The notes under the pieces: generated by a model
What the model was told of the DNA's origin: nothing
Seen by the model: the letters and a program-made list of their open reading frames with translations, nothing else
Database searches by the model: none
Assembly (NCBI RefSeq): GCF_000019965.1
Contig: NC_010571.1
Coordinates: 310,001-374,000, forward strand
Source of the DNA: Opitutus terrae PB90-1
GTDB lineage: Bacteria > Verrucomicrobiota > Verrucomicrobiia > Opitutales > Opitutaceae
DNA length: 64,000 nt
Reading direction: 5' to 3'
Translations under genes and position numbers: made by a program
Shown: positions 20,739 through 29,567 of the stretch, piece by piece
Numbering within the stretch: the first letter of the stretch is position 1
How the letters are laid out: the number at the start of each line of letters is the position of its first letter

Positions 20739-22217
20739 ATGAGTCTGTCACCACTGTGGCGCACGCGTTTGGTCGCCGTCGGCGCGGCGGTCGTCGCGAT
20801 GTGTGTTGGCGTCGCCGTCGCGAACGGAAACTATTTCTGGCCGCTGGTGCTCGCGGCAGCGGTCGCGCTGTTCGCGGTCGCGCAGTGGCAATCGCGTCCG
20901 CTCACCACCCTTCTGCTCTGCGGGTTGGTTTTCGGCTATATCGTCGGTAACCGCGGGTTCGCCCAGTTGATGCCCTTCCCCGGCGTCCCGCTGTTGCCCG
21001 CCGAAGCGGTGCTCCTGATCAGCGGCACGCTGCTTCTCGTGCAATCGGCGTGGCGCCACGAACTGCCGATTCGCCGCGACGTACTCAACCTGCTGTTGCT
21101 GGTCTGGCTGGCGGCCGGAATAGTTCGCGTGATCTTCGATTTTTCGGAGTTCCGGTTTGTCGCCATTCGCGACTTCGCGACGGTCTACTACACACTGTTC
21201 TTCTTCCTCGCGCAGGACGCGGCTCGCACGATCGGCGCGAGGCGGGCCGTGATGAACACCGTGCTGATCGGCTGCGTCGTACTCTTCGGCACGCACCTAG
21301 TCTACGAACGCTACCCCGGATTCTTTTTCAACACGCTGACGATCGGCGGCTCGCCACTGATCGCGTACAAAGGCGACTTGGTTGGCACCTTCCTGGCCGT
21401 CGGTTCGCTGCTGTTTTTTCTGTGGTTTGAACAACGCCAACGTTGGTGGCTCGTCGCTGCCAGCCTCGGATTCGCGGCCGCTGTGATTGCCGCGGGCAAC
21501 CGTGCACCGATGCTCGGATTAGCAGTCGTGGCAGCCTGGCTCGCCCTCGGTCGCCGCTGGCGGTTCGCCGCGCTGCTCGGCGGCAGCGGACTCGCGGCCG
21601 CCCTGATCATCCTCGCGGTCGCAGCTACAACGAACACCTCCTGGGAGAAGACCCCGCTGTTCGGCGCCTATGAACGCGTCGTGTCACTGGTGGATCCGCT
21701 CGGGCAGCGTAGTTATCGGAGCGCAAACACTGCGATGAAAGGCGATAACAATCTCTTTCGCGCGGTCTGGTGGCGCGCAGTGGCGACCGAAACGGTGCAG
21801 GAGAACCCCTACCTGGGGCTGGGGTTCGGCCGCGATCTGGCCGACCGCTTCCTGCGGGAATACTACCCGGAAGGCAGCGACGAATTCACCGCCCGCAGTC
21901 CGCACAATATCCTGCTCACGATCTTCGCGCGGATGGGCGCGCTGGGGCTCGGGCTCTTCGTCGCGGCGATGGCCGTGGTCGCCGTGCGGACATGGCGCGC
22001 GATCCGTGCTGGTCCGGACGCAGCGGCGCCTTGGTGCGCCGCGTGGGTGATTCTGATCAGTGCGTGCTTCGGCGTCGTGCTCGAAGGACCAATGGGCGCG
22101 GTCGTGTTCTGGACGCTGCTCGGGCTGGCGCACGGAACGGCGGCCGAAGCCGGCAAGGAGCAGAGGGAAGAAGGCAGCGCACAGCCGGAGGAGATCGCCA
22201 CACCTGCGACGCTGTAG
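20739..22217 (+). CDS. O-antigen ligase / Wzy-family membrane protein
   Basis: Polytopic inner-membrane protein (about twelve helices) with an O-antigen ligase (Wzy_C) type core. The large extracytoplasmic loop holds NLFRAVWWRAVATETVQENPYLGLGFGRD and then ARSPHNILLTIFARMG, where the R-x-x-H-N motif with its conserved His is diagnostic. It would polymerise or ligate flipped glycan. I use the ATG at 20739 (MSLSPLWRTRL, 492 residues). The frame extends to 20637 but those residues are not membrane-protein-like. Last gene of the polysaccharide set. Confidence 0.85.
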   Translation: MSLSPLWRTRLVAVGAAVVAMCVGVAVANGNYFWPLVLAAAVALFAVAQWQSRPLTTLLLCGLVFGYIVGNRGFAQLMPFPGVPLLPAEAVLLISGTLLLVQSAWRHELPIRRDVLNLLLLVWLAAGIVRVIFDFSEFRFVAIRDFATVYYTLFFFLAQDAARTIGARRAVMNTVLIGCVVLFGTHLVYERYPGFFFNTLTIGGSPLIAYKGDLVGTFLAVGSLLFFLWFEQRQRWWLVAASLGFAAAVIAAGNRAPMLGLAVVAAWLALGRRWRFAALLGGSGLAAALIILAVAATTNTSWEKTPLFGAYERVVSLVDPLGQRSYRSANTAMKGDNNLFRAVWWRAVATETVQENPYLGLGFGRDLADRFLREYYPEGSDEFTARSPHNILLTIFARMGALGLGLFVAAMAVVAVRTWRAIRAGPDAAAPWCAAWVILISACFGVVLEGPMGAVVFWTLLGLAHGTAAEAGKEQREEGSAQPEEIATPATL

Positions 22218-22315
22218 GGCTGGATCTCCTGATCCTGCCGCAATCCCGCCGACGCAAGAAATGCGCCGCGCCGCGATTGCCAAGCGTTGCGCAGCCCCTC
22301 TAGTGTGCGCGCGCC

Positions 22316-23590
22316 GTGAACCTCCCGTCCCCCACCGAAACCGTCGCGATGTTCAAAACGACGACGCGCGGCCGGTGGGACCTGCTCACGCCGGTCACGC
22401 TGGTGCTGCTGGGGCTGATCGGCATCGCATTCATCTATAGTGCGCAGCATTCCGTGCCCGTCTCCGCCAGCTCCTCGATTCTCGGCCGGGAATGGTTCAA
22501 GCAGGTCGTGTTTCTCACCCTCGGCGCGGGGCTCTACCTGGTCGTTTCGCTCATCGACTACCGATTCTGGCTCGCGGTGTCGCACTGGTTCTATCTCGCC
22601 TGCCTCGTGCCGCTGCTGATCGTGCTGATCCCCGGCGTAGGCGGCGCCGCGGCCGAAAAGTGGGGCGCCAGCCGCTGGATCGACTTTGGCTTCTTCTCCT
22701 TTCAACCCTCCGAAACCGCGAAGGTCGGCGTGCTCCTGATCACCGCCAGCCTCCTGATCCGGAGCGAGATCGGCACCGTCCGGCAGTCACTCAGTGTCTT
22801 GGGGAAATTGGCCCTTGCGGTGGGTGCACCCATGTTCTTGATCTTGCTACAACCCGACCTCAAGTCGGCGATCGTCCTACCCCCCATGGTTTTCTCGATG
22901 CTTTACGTCTCAAAGCTGTCGTCGCGGTTCTTCGCGGCGGCGCTGGGAGCGTTCCTGCTCATCGTGGGGCTGGTCACTTGGGACAGCGTCAACTACGTGC
23001 GGTTCATGGACGCGCACGGCTACGACTATACGCGCGATCGCGGCAAATTCGAGGCGGCCGGCAACGAGATCATGCCGTTCCACGACTACCAGCGGAACCG
23101 CATCCTGGCCTTCGCCGCCCCGGAGAAAGTCGATCCGCAGGGCACGGGCGTGGCCTACAATCTTTCACAATCGTTGATCTCCGTCGGCTCCGGCGGACTC
23201 GGCGGCAAGGGCTGGACCGAGGGCACGCAGGCGCAGCTCGGCTACCTGCCGCGCTCGGTCGCCCACAACGATTTCATCTTCTCGGTCATCGCCGAGGAAA
23301 AAGGTTTTCTGGGAAGCCTCACGGTTCTCAGCCTGTTTGGGATAGTGTTGTTCAACGGCATCCGCATCGCCGGTCTCGCCCGAGACCGCTTCGGCACCCT
23401 GCTCGCCATCGGCGTCACGGTGCTGTTCGCCGTGCATGTGTTCGTGAACATCGCCATGACCATCGGGCTGGTGCCCATCACGGGCATACCACTTCCCTTC
23501 ATCAGCTACGGTGGCTCCTTTGTGCTTAGTTGCTGCTTGCTGCAAGGACTGGTCCAGAGCGTCTATCGCTTCAGGAAGGACTTCACATGA
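22316..23590 (+). CDS. rodA: rod-shape peptidoglycan glycosyltransferase RodA (SEDS family)
   Basis: SEDS polymerase that, with a class B penicillin-binding protein, builds the lateral wall. About ten membrane helices. Signature blocks: LLQPDLKSAIVLPPMVFSM, the catalytic-loop segment YNLSQSLISVGSGGLGGKGW, TQAQLGYLPRSVAHNDFIFSVIAEEKGF and ITGIPLPFISYGGSFVL. Length 424 is slightly long owing to a periplasmic loop around residues 220-260. Start GTG at 22316 or ATG at 22349 (MFKTTTRGRWD), and I cannot decide between them. It is followed at 96 nt by rng, a pairing also seen in other bacteria near mre genes. Confidence 0.93.
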   Translation: MNLPSPTETVAMFKTTTRGRWDLLTPVTLVLLGLIGIAFIYSAQHSVPVSASSSILGREWFKQVVFLTLGAGLYLVVSLIDYRFWLAVSHWFYLACLVPLLIVLIPGVGGAAAEKWGASRWIDFGFFSFQPSETAKVGVLLITASLLIRSEIGTVRQSLSVLGKLALAVGAPMFLILLQPDLKSAIVLPPMVFSMLYVSKLSSRFFAAALGAFLLIVGLVTWDSVNYVRFMDAHGYDYTRDRGKFEAAGNEIMPFHDYQRNRILAFAAPEKVDPQGTGVAYNLSQSLISVGSGGLGGKGWTEGTQAQLGYLPRSVAHNDFIFSVIAEEKGFLGSLTVLSLFGIVLFNGIRIAGLARDRFGTLLAIGVTVLFAVHVFVNIAMTIGLVPITGIPLPFISYGGSFVLSCCLLQGLVQSVYRFRKDFT

Positions 23591-23686
23591 AGTCGCTTCT
23601 TCGCGCTATCGACCGCTCTGCCGGAATCTCCTGCGCCGCACCTACCGCCCTCGGGGTCGCCGTGTTCAACACACCCGACATCCGCC

Positions 23687-25441
23687 ATGAGCGATCAACC
23701 GCAGTCGCAGTCCAGCCCTGGGATCCCTCAGGACATCATCCGCAAATACGACGAAGAGCTCGTTAATCCGCCTGCCCCGGGCGAGGTCGGTCCGGTCACG
23801 GCCGCCGAGCTCAAGGCCGGTGCGGCCGAGCGCGCCAAGCAACGACCGTTTCTCCAAAAGATCTTGTCCGTTTTCCAAAAGGAGAAGGGCTCCTATCGCG
23901 AGTTGATCATCAACTCCGAGCCGCTGGAAAAACGCGTCGCGCTGCTCGTCGACGGCCGGCTGGAAAAATTCGAGATCGAGCGCGAGTCGGACAACCGGAT
24001 GGTCGGCGGCATCTACAAGGGCCGCATCAAGAATCTCGACGCCGGCCTCAAGGCGGCATTCGTCGACATCGGCTACACCAAGAACGCGTTTCTGCATTAC
24101 TGGGACATGCTCCCCGCCGCCGCCGACTCGTCCGTCGAGGTCGTCCGCGTCAACAAGAAGAAGAATGCCCCGCCGCGGCCGGTTGACCCGACCGTGAAGG
24201 ACATCCCGCAGATGTATCCGCCGGGCACGGATATCGTGATCCAGGTCACGAAGGGCCCGATCGGCACCAAGGGCCCGCGCACCACGACGAACCTTTCCAT
24301 CCCCGGCCGCTACCTGATCCTCACGCCGTTCTCCGATGGCTGCGGCATCTCCCGGAAGATCGAGGATCCCGCCGAGCGCAAGCGGCTGAAGCAGCTGATC
24401 AACGAGCTCACGATTCCCGAGGGCATGGGCGTGATCGTCCGCACCGCCGGCGAGGGCAAGAAGGCCCGCTATTTCGTTCGCGATCTGCACATCCTGCTGA
24501 AGACCTGGCAGGACATCACGAACAAGATGCAGAACGAGCGCGCCCCGGCCTGCCTCTACCAGGAGCCGGATCTCGTCGAGCGCACCGTGCGTGATTTCCT
24601 GACCGAGGAGGTCGACCGCGTGCTGATCGACAACCGCGAGGATTTCGAGCGCACGCAGCAGCTGGTGGCGATGATCTCGAAACGCTCCGCCAACAAGATC
24701 GCGTTCTACAAGGACAGCATCCCGATCTTCGAGCGGTTCAACATCGAGCGGCAGATCGAGCAGACCGGCCAGCGCAAGGTTCCGCTGCCGTCCGGCGGCG
24801 AAATCGTCATCGACGAAACCGAGGCGCTCATCTCGATCGACGTGAACACCGGTTCGCACAAGAGCCGCGGGGGCGACGAGAAGAACGTCATCTACGCCGT
24901 CAACCTCGAGGCCGCGACCGAGATCGCGCGCCAGATCCGGCTGCGCAACCTCGGCGGGCTGGTGATCATCGACTTCATCGACATGAAGGAGCGGCGCCAC
25001 CGCAACGCCGTCTACGAGAAGATGGTCCAGGAGATGTCCTCGGACAAAGCGAAGAACCACATCCTGCCGATCTCGACGCTGGGCATCCTGCAGATGACGC
25101 GCCAGCGCCAGCAGGAATCGCTTTCGAGCAATCTCTACACCGACTGCCCGTATTGCCGTGGCCGCGGCATCGTGAAGTCGGCGACGACGATGTCGGTCGA
25201 GCTCCAGCGCAAGCTGAGTTCGGTGGTGCGGCGGCTGCAATTGCGCAACGACGGCCGGGAGTATTCGCTCCGCGTCTTGGTGCACCCGAGCATCCTTGAG
25301 CGCCTGCGCAGCGAGGACGCCGAGCTGCTGGTGCGGATGGAGAAACTCTTCGGCGTGAAGTTGGCCTTCCGCGCCGACCCGAACTATCATCTCGAGAATT
25401 TCAAGATCATCAACGCCCTCACCGGCGAAGAGTATCGGTAG
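23687..25441 (+). CDS. rng: ribonuclease G/E family endoribonuclease
   Basis: 584 residues, the size of RNase G with an extended S1 domain. [18 protein letters not shown] and [23 protein letters not shown] form the start of the S1 domain, which carries an insert (residues ~145-190). 5'-sensor and DNase-I-like parts follow. The catalytic Asp residues are in [16 protein letters not shown] and [15 protein letters not shown]. The zinc-link [13 protein letters not shown] is intact. It has no C-terminal scaffold, unlike RNase E. It processes rRNA and mRNA. ATG start at 23687. The gene ends in a strong hairpin terminator. Confidence 0.96.
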   Translation: MSDQPQSQSSPGIPQDIIRKYDEELVNPPAPGEVGPVTAAELKAGAAERAKQRPFLQKILSVFQKEKGSYRELIINSEPLEKRVALLVDGRLEKFEIERESDNRMVGGIYKGRIKNLDAGLKAAFVDIGYTKNAFLHYWDMLPAAADSSVEVVRVNKKKNAPPRPVDPTVKDIPQMYPPGTDIVIQVTKGPIGTKGPRTTTNLSIPGRYLILTPFSDGCGISRKIEDPAERKRLKQLINELTIPEGMGVIVRTAGEGKKARYFVRDLHILLKTWQDITNKMQNERAPACLYQEPDLVERTVRDFLTEEVDRVLIDNREDFERTQQLVAMISKRSANKIAFYKDSIPIFERFNIERQIEQTGQRKVPLPSGGEIVIDETEALISIDVNTGSHKSRGGDEKNVIYAVNLEAATEIARQIRLRNLGGLVIIDFIDMKERRHRNAVYEKMVQEMSSDKAKNHILPISTLGILQMTRQRQQESLSSNLYTDCPYCRGRGIVKSATTMSVELQRKLSSVVRRLQLRNDGREYSLRVLVHPSILERLRSEDAELLVRMEKLFGVKLAFRADPNYHLENFKIINALTGEEYR

Positions 25442-25511
25442 AGGCGTCGACCGGACCGATTTCGCGTCAGGGGACTAATTCCGCTTTCGGCGGATGAGTG
25501 CCGTTTCTTAG

Positions 25512-25535
25512 GGCCGTGGCGGGAACGCCACGGCC
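25512..25535 (+). terminator. intrinsic terminator after rng
   Basis: GGCCGTGGC-GGGAAC-GCCACGGCC, a perfect 9-bp GC-rich stem followed by TTTCT. It starts about 70 nt past the rng stop. The rest of the 25442-25722 gap shows nothing else. Confidence 0.88.
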
Positions 25536-25722
25536 TTTCTCATTCATGCGCCCAACGCGCACGATGTTTGGCGCGCACGCTTCACGTTGGAGCGCGAGTG
25601 CGGCCGTGAGCTTCGCCGTCGACCTTTGGCGTTACGAAAACGGTCCGCCATGGAATTTTCTGCGTCGTTGGGAATCTGACTACCACGGCACCACGCCGCT
25701 CAAAATCGAAGCTGAATCAGAA

Positions 25723-26094
25723 ATGAAAACCGCCATCGTCATCATGTCCGATCCCAGGGCCGGAGAGGAAGCCTTGGGGCGTTTGTTCAACGGTCTCGCC
25801 GTCGCCGACGAGGCATTGAAGGCCGGCGACCACGTCGCGATCGTCTTCAACGGCGCGGGCACGCGCTGGCCGGGGGAACTCGCCCAGCCGCAGCATCCGG
25901 CACACGCACTCTACCATGCGGTGCGCGAGGCCGTGCACGGTGCCTCATGCGGCTGCGCCGCAGTATTCGGCGCAACGCAAAGCGTGGAAGCCGCCGGCCT
26001 GCCGTTGCTGAAGGACAAAGCCCTCCCAGGCACCCCGGGCATCTTGAACCTGCATCGCTACCTCACCGACGGCTGGCACACGCTCGTCTTTTGA
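25723..26094 (+). CDS. DsrE-family small protein
   Basis: 123 residues from the ATG at 25723 (MKTAIVIMSDPRAGEEALGR). The frame is open further upstream but the terminator lies inside that extension, so it is not coding. The alpha/beta DsrE-like fold is suggested by the opening strand, GDHVAIVFNGAGTRW, and by a Cys pair in GASCGCAAVFGA near the position where DsrE/YchN proteins carry a functional Cys. It is probably a cytosolic sulfur-relay or redox protein of unknown partner. The YHS gene follows at 57 nt. Confidence 0.7.
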   Translation: MKTAIVIMSDPRAGEEALGRLFNGLAVADEALKAGDHVAIVFNGAGTRWPGELAQPQHPAHALYHAVREAVHGASCGCAAVFGATQSVEAAGLPLLKDKALPGTPGILNLHRYLTDGWHTLVF

Positions 26095-26151
26095 AGAACC
26101 GCTGCCGCCACCGCTTCAGTTCGCTATAACCACCAACCCATCCCACCAACC

Positions 26152-26604
26152 ATGAAATTCATCTCACGTTTCCTTGCTCCGCTCCTCTTGACCGCCGCGC
26201 TCGCTTTCGCCCGCGGGCCGGTGAACGCCACCAGCCATTCCCACATCGCGCTTCAGGGTTACGACCCGGTCGGGTTCTTCACCGACGCGAAGGCGGTCAA
26301 GGGTAACTTCGCCCTCTCCGAAACCTACGATGGCTACACCTACCTGTTCGCCTCGGAGGCCCACCAAAACCAATTCAAATCCAACCCGGAGAAATACCTG
26401 CCCGCCTTCGGCGGCTTCTGTGCCTTCGGCGTCTCCAAGCGTAAATTCGTTCCGGTCGATATCGACACGTGGGAGATCGTCGACGGCCGCCTGATTCTGC
26501 AATTCAGCCAAGACGTCAAAAAGAAGTTCGCCGAGGACAAAGCGGCGAACCTCCGACAGGCCGACGCCAACTGGCCGAAGCTTGCCATGAGTCCCGACGA
26601 GTAA
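26152..26604 (+). CDS. secreted YHS-domain protein
   Basis: A signal peptide (MKFISRFLAPLLLTAALAFA) is followed by a YHS-type domain: IALQGYDPVGFFTDAKAVKG, then YLFASEAHQNQFKSNPEKYLPAFGGFCAFG. The family is linked to metal or heme handling but the ligand is unknown. The His/Cys residues (SHSH near residue 30, FGGFCAFG near 88) are the likely site. 150 residues, complete, with a terminator 16 nt after the stop. Confidence 0.85.
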   Translation: MKFISRFLAPLLLTAALAFARGPVNATSHSHIALQGYDPVGFFTDAKAVKGNFALSETYDGYTYLFASEAHQNQFKSNPEKYLPAFGGFCAFGVSKRKFVPVDIDTWEIVDGRLILQFSQDVKKKFAEDKAANLRQADANWPKLAMSPDE

Positions 26605-26619
26605 GCGAATGCGCGTGGC

Positions 26620-26643
26620 GGCGAGCCGGCTCATCGGCTCGCC
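26620..26643 (+). terminator. intrinsic terminator after the YHS gene
   Basis: GGCGAGCCG-GCTCAT-CGGCTCGCC, a 9-bp perfect stem followed by GTTTT. It marks the end of the DsrE-YHS unit and separates it from the ECF-type promoter at 26774. Confidence 0.85.
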
Positions 26644-26773
26644 GTTTTCACTTCATCTCCCCCGCGTCGCGTCTGCGCTGACGCACCCGCAACTCGAATA
26701 TATTCGGTTTCGTTCCCTTCGCGGTGTGCCCGCCGCCACCACGCTCGCGCGTTCGCGCTCGGCGCGCCGCAGC

Positions 26774-26798
26774 GGAATAATCCAGTGCGGCGAACGTC
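26774..26798 (+). promoter_or_regulatory. ECF-type promoter for the GT-C gene (GGAAT-N16-CGTC)
   Basis: GGAAT at 26774-26778, a 16-nt spacer, CGTC at 26795-26798. The ATG of the next gene is at 26807, only 8 nt after the -10. It is one of six sites of this form in 26.7-37.2 kb, all in the right orientation for the gene that follows. Confidence 0.65.
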
Positions 26799-26806
26799 TC
26801 ATCCCA

Positions 26807-28171
26807 ATGCCTGCGCAACTGGGACGTTCGATCGACGATCACAAATCCTCGCCCTCGGACGGAGTCCGGCTCGCTGGCATCGTCACCGCGGTGGCCTGGG
26901 GTTTTCTTGCGTGCCGCTCGCACACCTCCCACACGGCGCTGCTGGCGGCGATGCTCGCTGCGGTCGCGATCGCGTGGCTGGCGCTCGGCTGGGCGTGGAG
27001 GCGAGTCACGCTGCGCCATTCCCGCGAGATTCTGTTGTTCGCCCTACTCTTCCGGTCAGCCGCTTTCTTCGCGCTTCCGGTGATGGAGGACGACTACCAC
27101 CGTTTCCTTTGGGACGGCTATCGGTTCGCGGTCACCGGCGATCCTTATGCCAAACCACCGCAAGCGCACTTTTCCGACGACACGATTCCTCCGAAATTTC
27201 GCGGCGTGCTCGACCGGATCAACCATCCGGACGTGCCAACGATCTATGGGCCGCTGCTGCAATGGGCCTTTCGGCTGAGCCACGGAATCGCGCCCGCGCA
27301 GCTCTGGCCGTGGAAACTGATTCTGCTCGCGGCCGAGGCGACGACGATCGTGGTGCTCTGGGCCGGCTTGGGCGCGCGCGGCCGGCTGCTGCTGGCATGG
27401 TGCCCGCTGGCGATTTTCGAGACGGGGTTCAACGCCCACCCGGACGCGCTCGCGATCATGCTGCTCGTGCTGTCGTGGCGATGGTCCCGGAAATCGCTCT
27501 CGGTGGCCGCCGGTTTGGCGGCCGGACTCGCCGTCGCCACCAAGGTCTTCGCGCTGCTCATCATCCCGTTCGTGTTGTGGCGGCTGGGCCGTCGGGCGTG
27601 GGCGGCTGCGCTGGGGACGATCGTCCTGCTTTACGCGCCCTTCTGGTTGCGCGGAAGCGCGGCCGATCTCGCCGGACTGCGTGCGATGGCCGGCGAGTGG
27701 GAATTCAATTCGAGCCTCTTCGCCATCGCCAAGGCAGTGCTGCCGCTCGACATGGCCCGGGCGCTGTGCGGACTCGCCTTCGGTGTGGTCTGGCTCGCGC
27801 TGCTGCGGCGGTGGGCCACCTCATCGGATCGATCGCGCGCTATGGTCCGCGGGCTGCCGCCGGGCGAATGGATTTATGGTGCCTTTCTGCTGCTCTCCGC
27901 GACGGCGAATCCCTGGTATTTCCTGTGGCTCTGGCCGTTCGTCGCCGCACGTCCATCCAGCATCGGCCTCGCTGCGCTGGCGGCCGTGAGCCTGGCGTAT
28001 GTCACCGGCTTGAACCTCGGCGACGGCTCTCTCGGAAGTTTCGAGCACCCCGCCTGGCTGCGGCCGCTCGAGTTCGGTCTCATAGGCTGCGCCGCGTGCT
28101 GGGACGCGCGGAAACAAAAAACCCGCCCGGGAACACTCCCGGACGGGTCCGCGTCTCGCCAAGCCTGGTGA
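26807..28171 (+). CDS. GT-C family polytopic glycosyltransferase (mannosyltransferase-like)
   Basis: 454 residues from the ATG at 26807. The frame extends to 26609, but the terminator and ECF-type promoter lie in that extension. About ten membrane helices. After the first two helices comes PVMEDDYHRFLWDGYRFAV (Glu94, Asp95, Asp96, Trp102), the acidic first extracytoplasmic loop typical of GT-C enzymes that use polyprenyl-phosphate sugars (GT87/ArnT-like). GFNAHPDALAIMLLVL and NPWYFLWLWPF are later family-like blocks. Acceptor unknown. Its promoter type suggests it belongs to the arsenosugar regulon. The 3' end overlaps the terminator of the opposite gene. Confidence 0.75.
   Translation: MPAQLGRSIDDHKSSPSDGVRLAGIVTAVAWGFLACRSHTSHTALLAAMLAAVAIAWLALGWAWRRVTLRHSREILLFALLFRSAAFFALPVMEDDYHRFLWDGYRFAVTGDPYAKPPQAHFSDDTIPPKFRGVLDRINHPDVPTIYGPLLQWAFRLSHGIAPAQLWPWKLILLAAEATTIVVLWAGLGARGRLLLAWCPLAIFETGFNAHPDALAIMLLVLSWRWSRKSLSVAAGLAAGLAVATKVFALLIIPFVLWRLGRRAWAAALGTIVLLYAPFWLRGSAADLAGLRAMAGEWEFNSSLFAIAKAVLPLDMARALCGLAFGVVWLALLRRWATSSDRSRAMVRGLPPGEWIYGAFLLLSATANPWYFLWLWPFVAARPSSIGLAALAAVSLAYVTGLNLGDGSLGSFEHPAWLRPLEFGLIGCAACWDARKQKTRPGTLPDGSASRQAW
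28121..28148 (-). terminator. intrinsic terminator for the minus-strand OMP gene
   Basis: Read on the minus strand: ACCCGTCCGGGA-GTGT-TCCCGGGCGGGT followed by six T (28120-28115). The stem is 12 bp with one mismatch. It lies inside the 3' end of the convergent GT-C gene, so the two transcripts overlap here. Confidence 0.85.
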
Positions 28172-29026
28172 TCAGAATTTGAAAGGCAGGCTGATGCTGA
28201 AATTGTAGATGGTCGCATCACCGGTGTTTCGCACCGTGCCCATTCTTTCGGCCACGAGGAACCGATAGCTGCGTCCGCCGCCGTCGGTAAACGCCAGCCC
28301 GCCTTCGACGAACTGCGTGATCTCCTTCACCCCGGGGAAGCCGAAGCTCGTGCCGAAACCCGGTCCGCCGATGTCGCCACCGCTCAGGCCCTGCGTCCGC
28401 CGATAGCCGATGTTGACGCCGAACGCACCGAATTGCTTCGCCAGGCCCGCGGTGCCGAAGAGGTCGTCGGGCACGCCGTGGTTGCGATTCCGATACCCCA
28501 GCTCGCCGTAGGCGGCGAAACCGTCGCCGAACGATTTGCCGGCCGCGAGCGACGTTTCGAAGCCACTCGCGCCGTCGCCGGGATTGATCGGCGGCAGCGT
28601 CGTTGGCACGTCGTAGTTGCCCGCAAAGATCGCACCGACGCGCAAGGTCAGCGCCGGCCGCTCCGCGGTTTCCTGAAGGATTGCGTAAGTCAGCCCCAGT
28701 TGCGAGTCGTCGCGGCCGCTGCGTTTGAAATTCGCGCCCGGCGGCGAGAATTTCACCTCGGTGTAACCGACGCTGGCGTCGAGCGCGAAGCCGGGCGCGA
28801 GCCCATAGTCGAAGCGCAGGGAACTCGTGCGCTGCGTGATGTCGTCCGGAAGCGACATCCGCGCCGTCCCGGCGTAGAAGGTGTCGTAGGACTGGAAGGT
28901 GTAGTTCGGCGTGACGACCAGCTCGCCGGGCTCGGCGAGCCAGATATTTTGGGCGGAGCCGGTGTGGGCGGCCGCCAGGCCAGCGACCGAGGCGAGCGTG
29001 AGTTTGAGGAGCGAGGAAATGTTCAT
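28172..29026 (-). CDS. outer-membrane beta-barrel protein, phenol-degradation MetA-like
   Basis: 284 residues from the ATG at 29026 (MNISSLLKLTLASVAGLAAA, a signal peptide). The frame extends 13 residues further without homology. Alternating hydrophobic strands with aromatic girdles (ELVVTPNYTFQSYDTFY, SLRFDYGLAPGFALDASVGY, FAAYGELGYRNRN) and a terminal Phe (FSISLPFKF) mark a beta-barrel OMP. The pattern resembles the 'MetA-pathway of phenol degradation' putative transporters. Co-directional with and 35 nt after the small cytochrome-like gene. I infer an export or uptake channel for this cluster's products. Confidence 0.7.
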   Translation of the reverse strand: MNISSLLKLTLASVAGLAAAHTGSAQNIWLAEPGELVVTPNYTFQSYDTFYAGTARMSLPDDITQRTSSLRFDYGLAPGFALDASVGYTEVKFSPPGANFKRSGRDDSQLGLTYAILQETAERPALTLRVGAIFAGNYDVPTTLPPINPGDGASGFETSLAAGKSFGDGFAAYGELGYRNRNHGVPDDLFGTAGLAKQFGAFGVNIGYRRTQGLSGGDIGGPGFGTSFGFPGVKEITQFVEGGLAFTDGGGRSYRFLVAERMGTVRNTGDATIYNFSISLPFKF

Positions 29027-29061
29027 GAAGGGAGTGGAGGTTTTTGGACGTGTGCAGCGGA

Positions 29062-29427
29062 TCACTTCTTCATCGGGAAGCGCTGCTCGACGAAATACTC
29101 GAGCGCCTCGAGCTGCGCGTCGCTCAGCTTGCCGGCGAGGGCCGGCAGGTCCTTTTCCCGCATGGCCTCGGCGGGCAGTTTCCTTTGCGCAGCCTGCAAT
29201 CGTGGCCGCTGCGCGTCGGCCTCACCGCCGCCGGGCGTCATGGCTGCGCCTTCGTAGACCTTCTGGCCGAGGCCGTATTTCGCACGATCCAGTTTCATGC
29301 CGCTGGTGGATTTCGCCGGCGGGGATGGCGGGCGGCCGGCGTAGCTGCCCGACGCGAAAGCGGGCACGGCGGCCGTCGCCCCGAAGAGCGCGGCGAGGAG
29401 AGTGAGACACACGGAGGATTTTCTCAT
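29062..29427 (-). CDS. small exported cytochrome-c-like protein lacking a heme motif
   Basis: 121 residues with signal peptide MRKSSVCLTLLAALFGATAA...FA. The body reads KYGLGQKVYEGAAMT, then LPALAGKLSDAQLEALEYFVEQRF, which is the start and end pattern of class I cytochrome c (YxxGxxxYxxxC...; LSDxxLxALxxYV). There is no CxxCH and no Cys after the signal peptide, so it cannot bind heme c covalently. It is either a degenerate cytochrome or a scaffold. Its promoter (29467-29491) is of the same ECF type as the rest of the cluster. Function unknown. Confidence 0.6.
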   Translation of the reverse strand: MRKSSVCLTLLAALFGATAAVPAFASGSYAGRPPSPPAKSTSGMKLDRAKYGLGQKVYEGAAMTPGGGEADAQRPRLQAAQRKLPAEAMREKDLPALAGKLSDAQLEALEYFVEQRFPMKK

Positions 29428-29466
29428 GACGAGTTCGTTTGGTTTAGGTTGGGAATGCGTCGATGT

Positions 29467-29491
29467 GACGACCGACGGCGCGGCTTATTCC
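29467..29491 (-). promoter_or_regulatory. ECF-type promoter for the cytochrome-like/OMP pair (GGAAT-N16-CGTC)
   Basis: On the minus strand GGAAT is at 29491-29487, the spacer is exactly 16 nt, and CGTC is at 29470-29467. The ATG at 29427 follows 39 nt later, so this is the only site of the six with an appreciable leader. It faces away from the sigma-factor operon. Confidence 0.6.
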
Positions 29492-29524
29492 ATCACCCGC
29501 GCAAACCGCGCGAACCGCCGACGG

Positions 29525-29559
29525 GAGCGGCCGCGGAATAAAGCGGCCGCTCGACATTC
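29525..29559 (+). promoter_or_regulatory. probable autoregulatory ECF-type promoter with GC hairpin, upstream of the sigma gene
   Basis: GGAATAAA (29535-29542) is the loop of a perfect 10-bp stem GAGCGGCCGC / GCGGCCGCTC (29525-29534 and 29543-29552). Sixteen nt after GGAAT lies ATTC (29556-29559), a poor match to CGTC. The GTG start is 8 nt further on, the same geometry as the other sites. Low -10 match makes it the weakest member. Confidence 0.45.
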
Positions 29560-29567
29560 ATATCCGC

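Noticed and set aside
23666-25390. 574-codon open frame on the minus strand opposite rng
   Set aside because: It is the mirror of a highly biased GC-rich gene. The translation is Asp/Leu/Arg-rich low complexity with no motif, and rng itself is certain.
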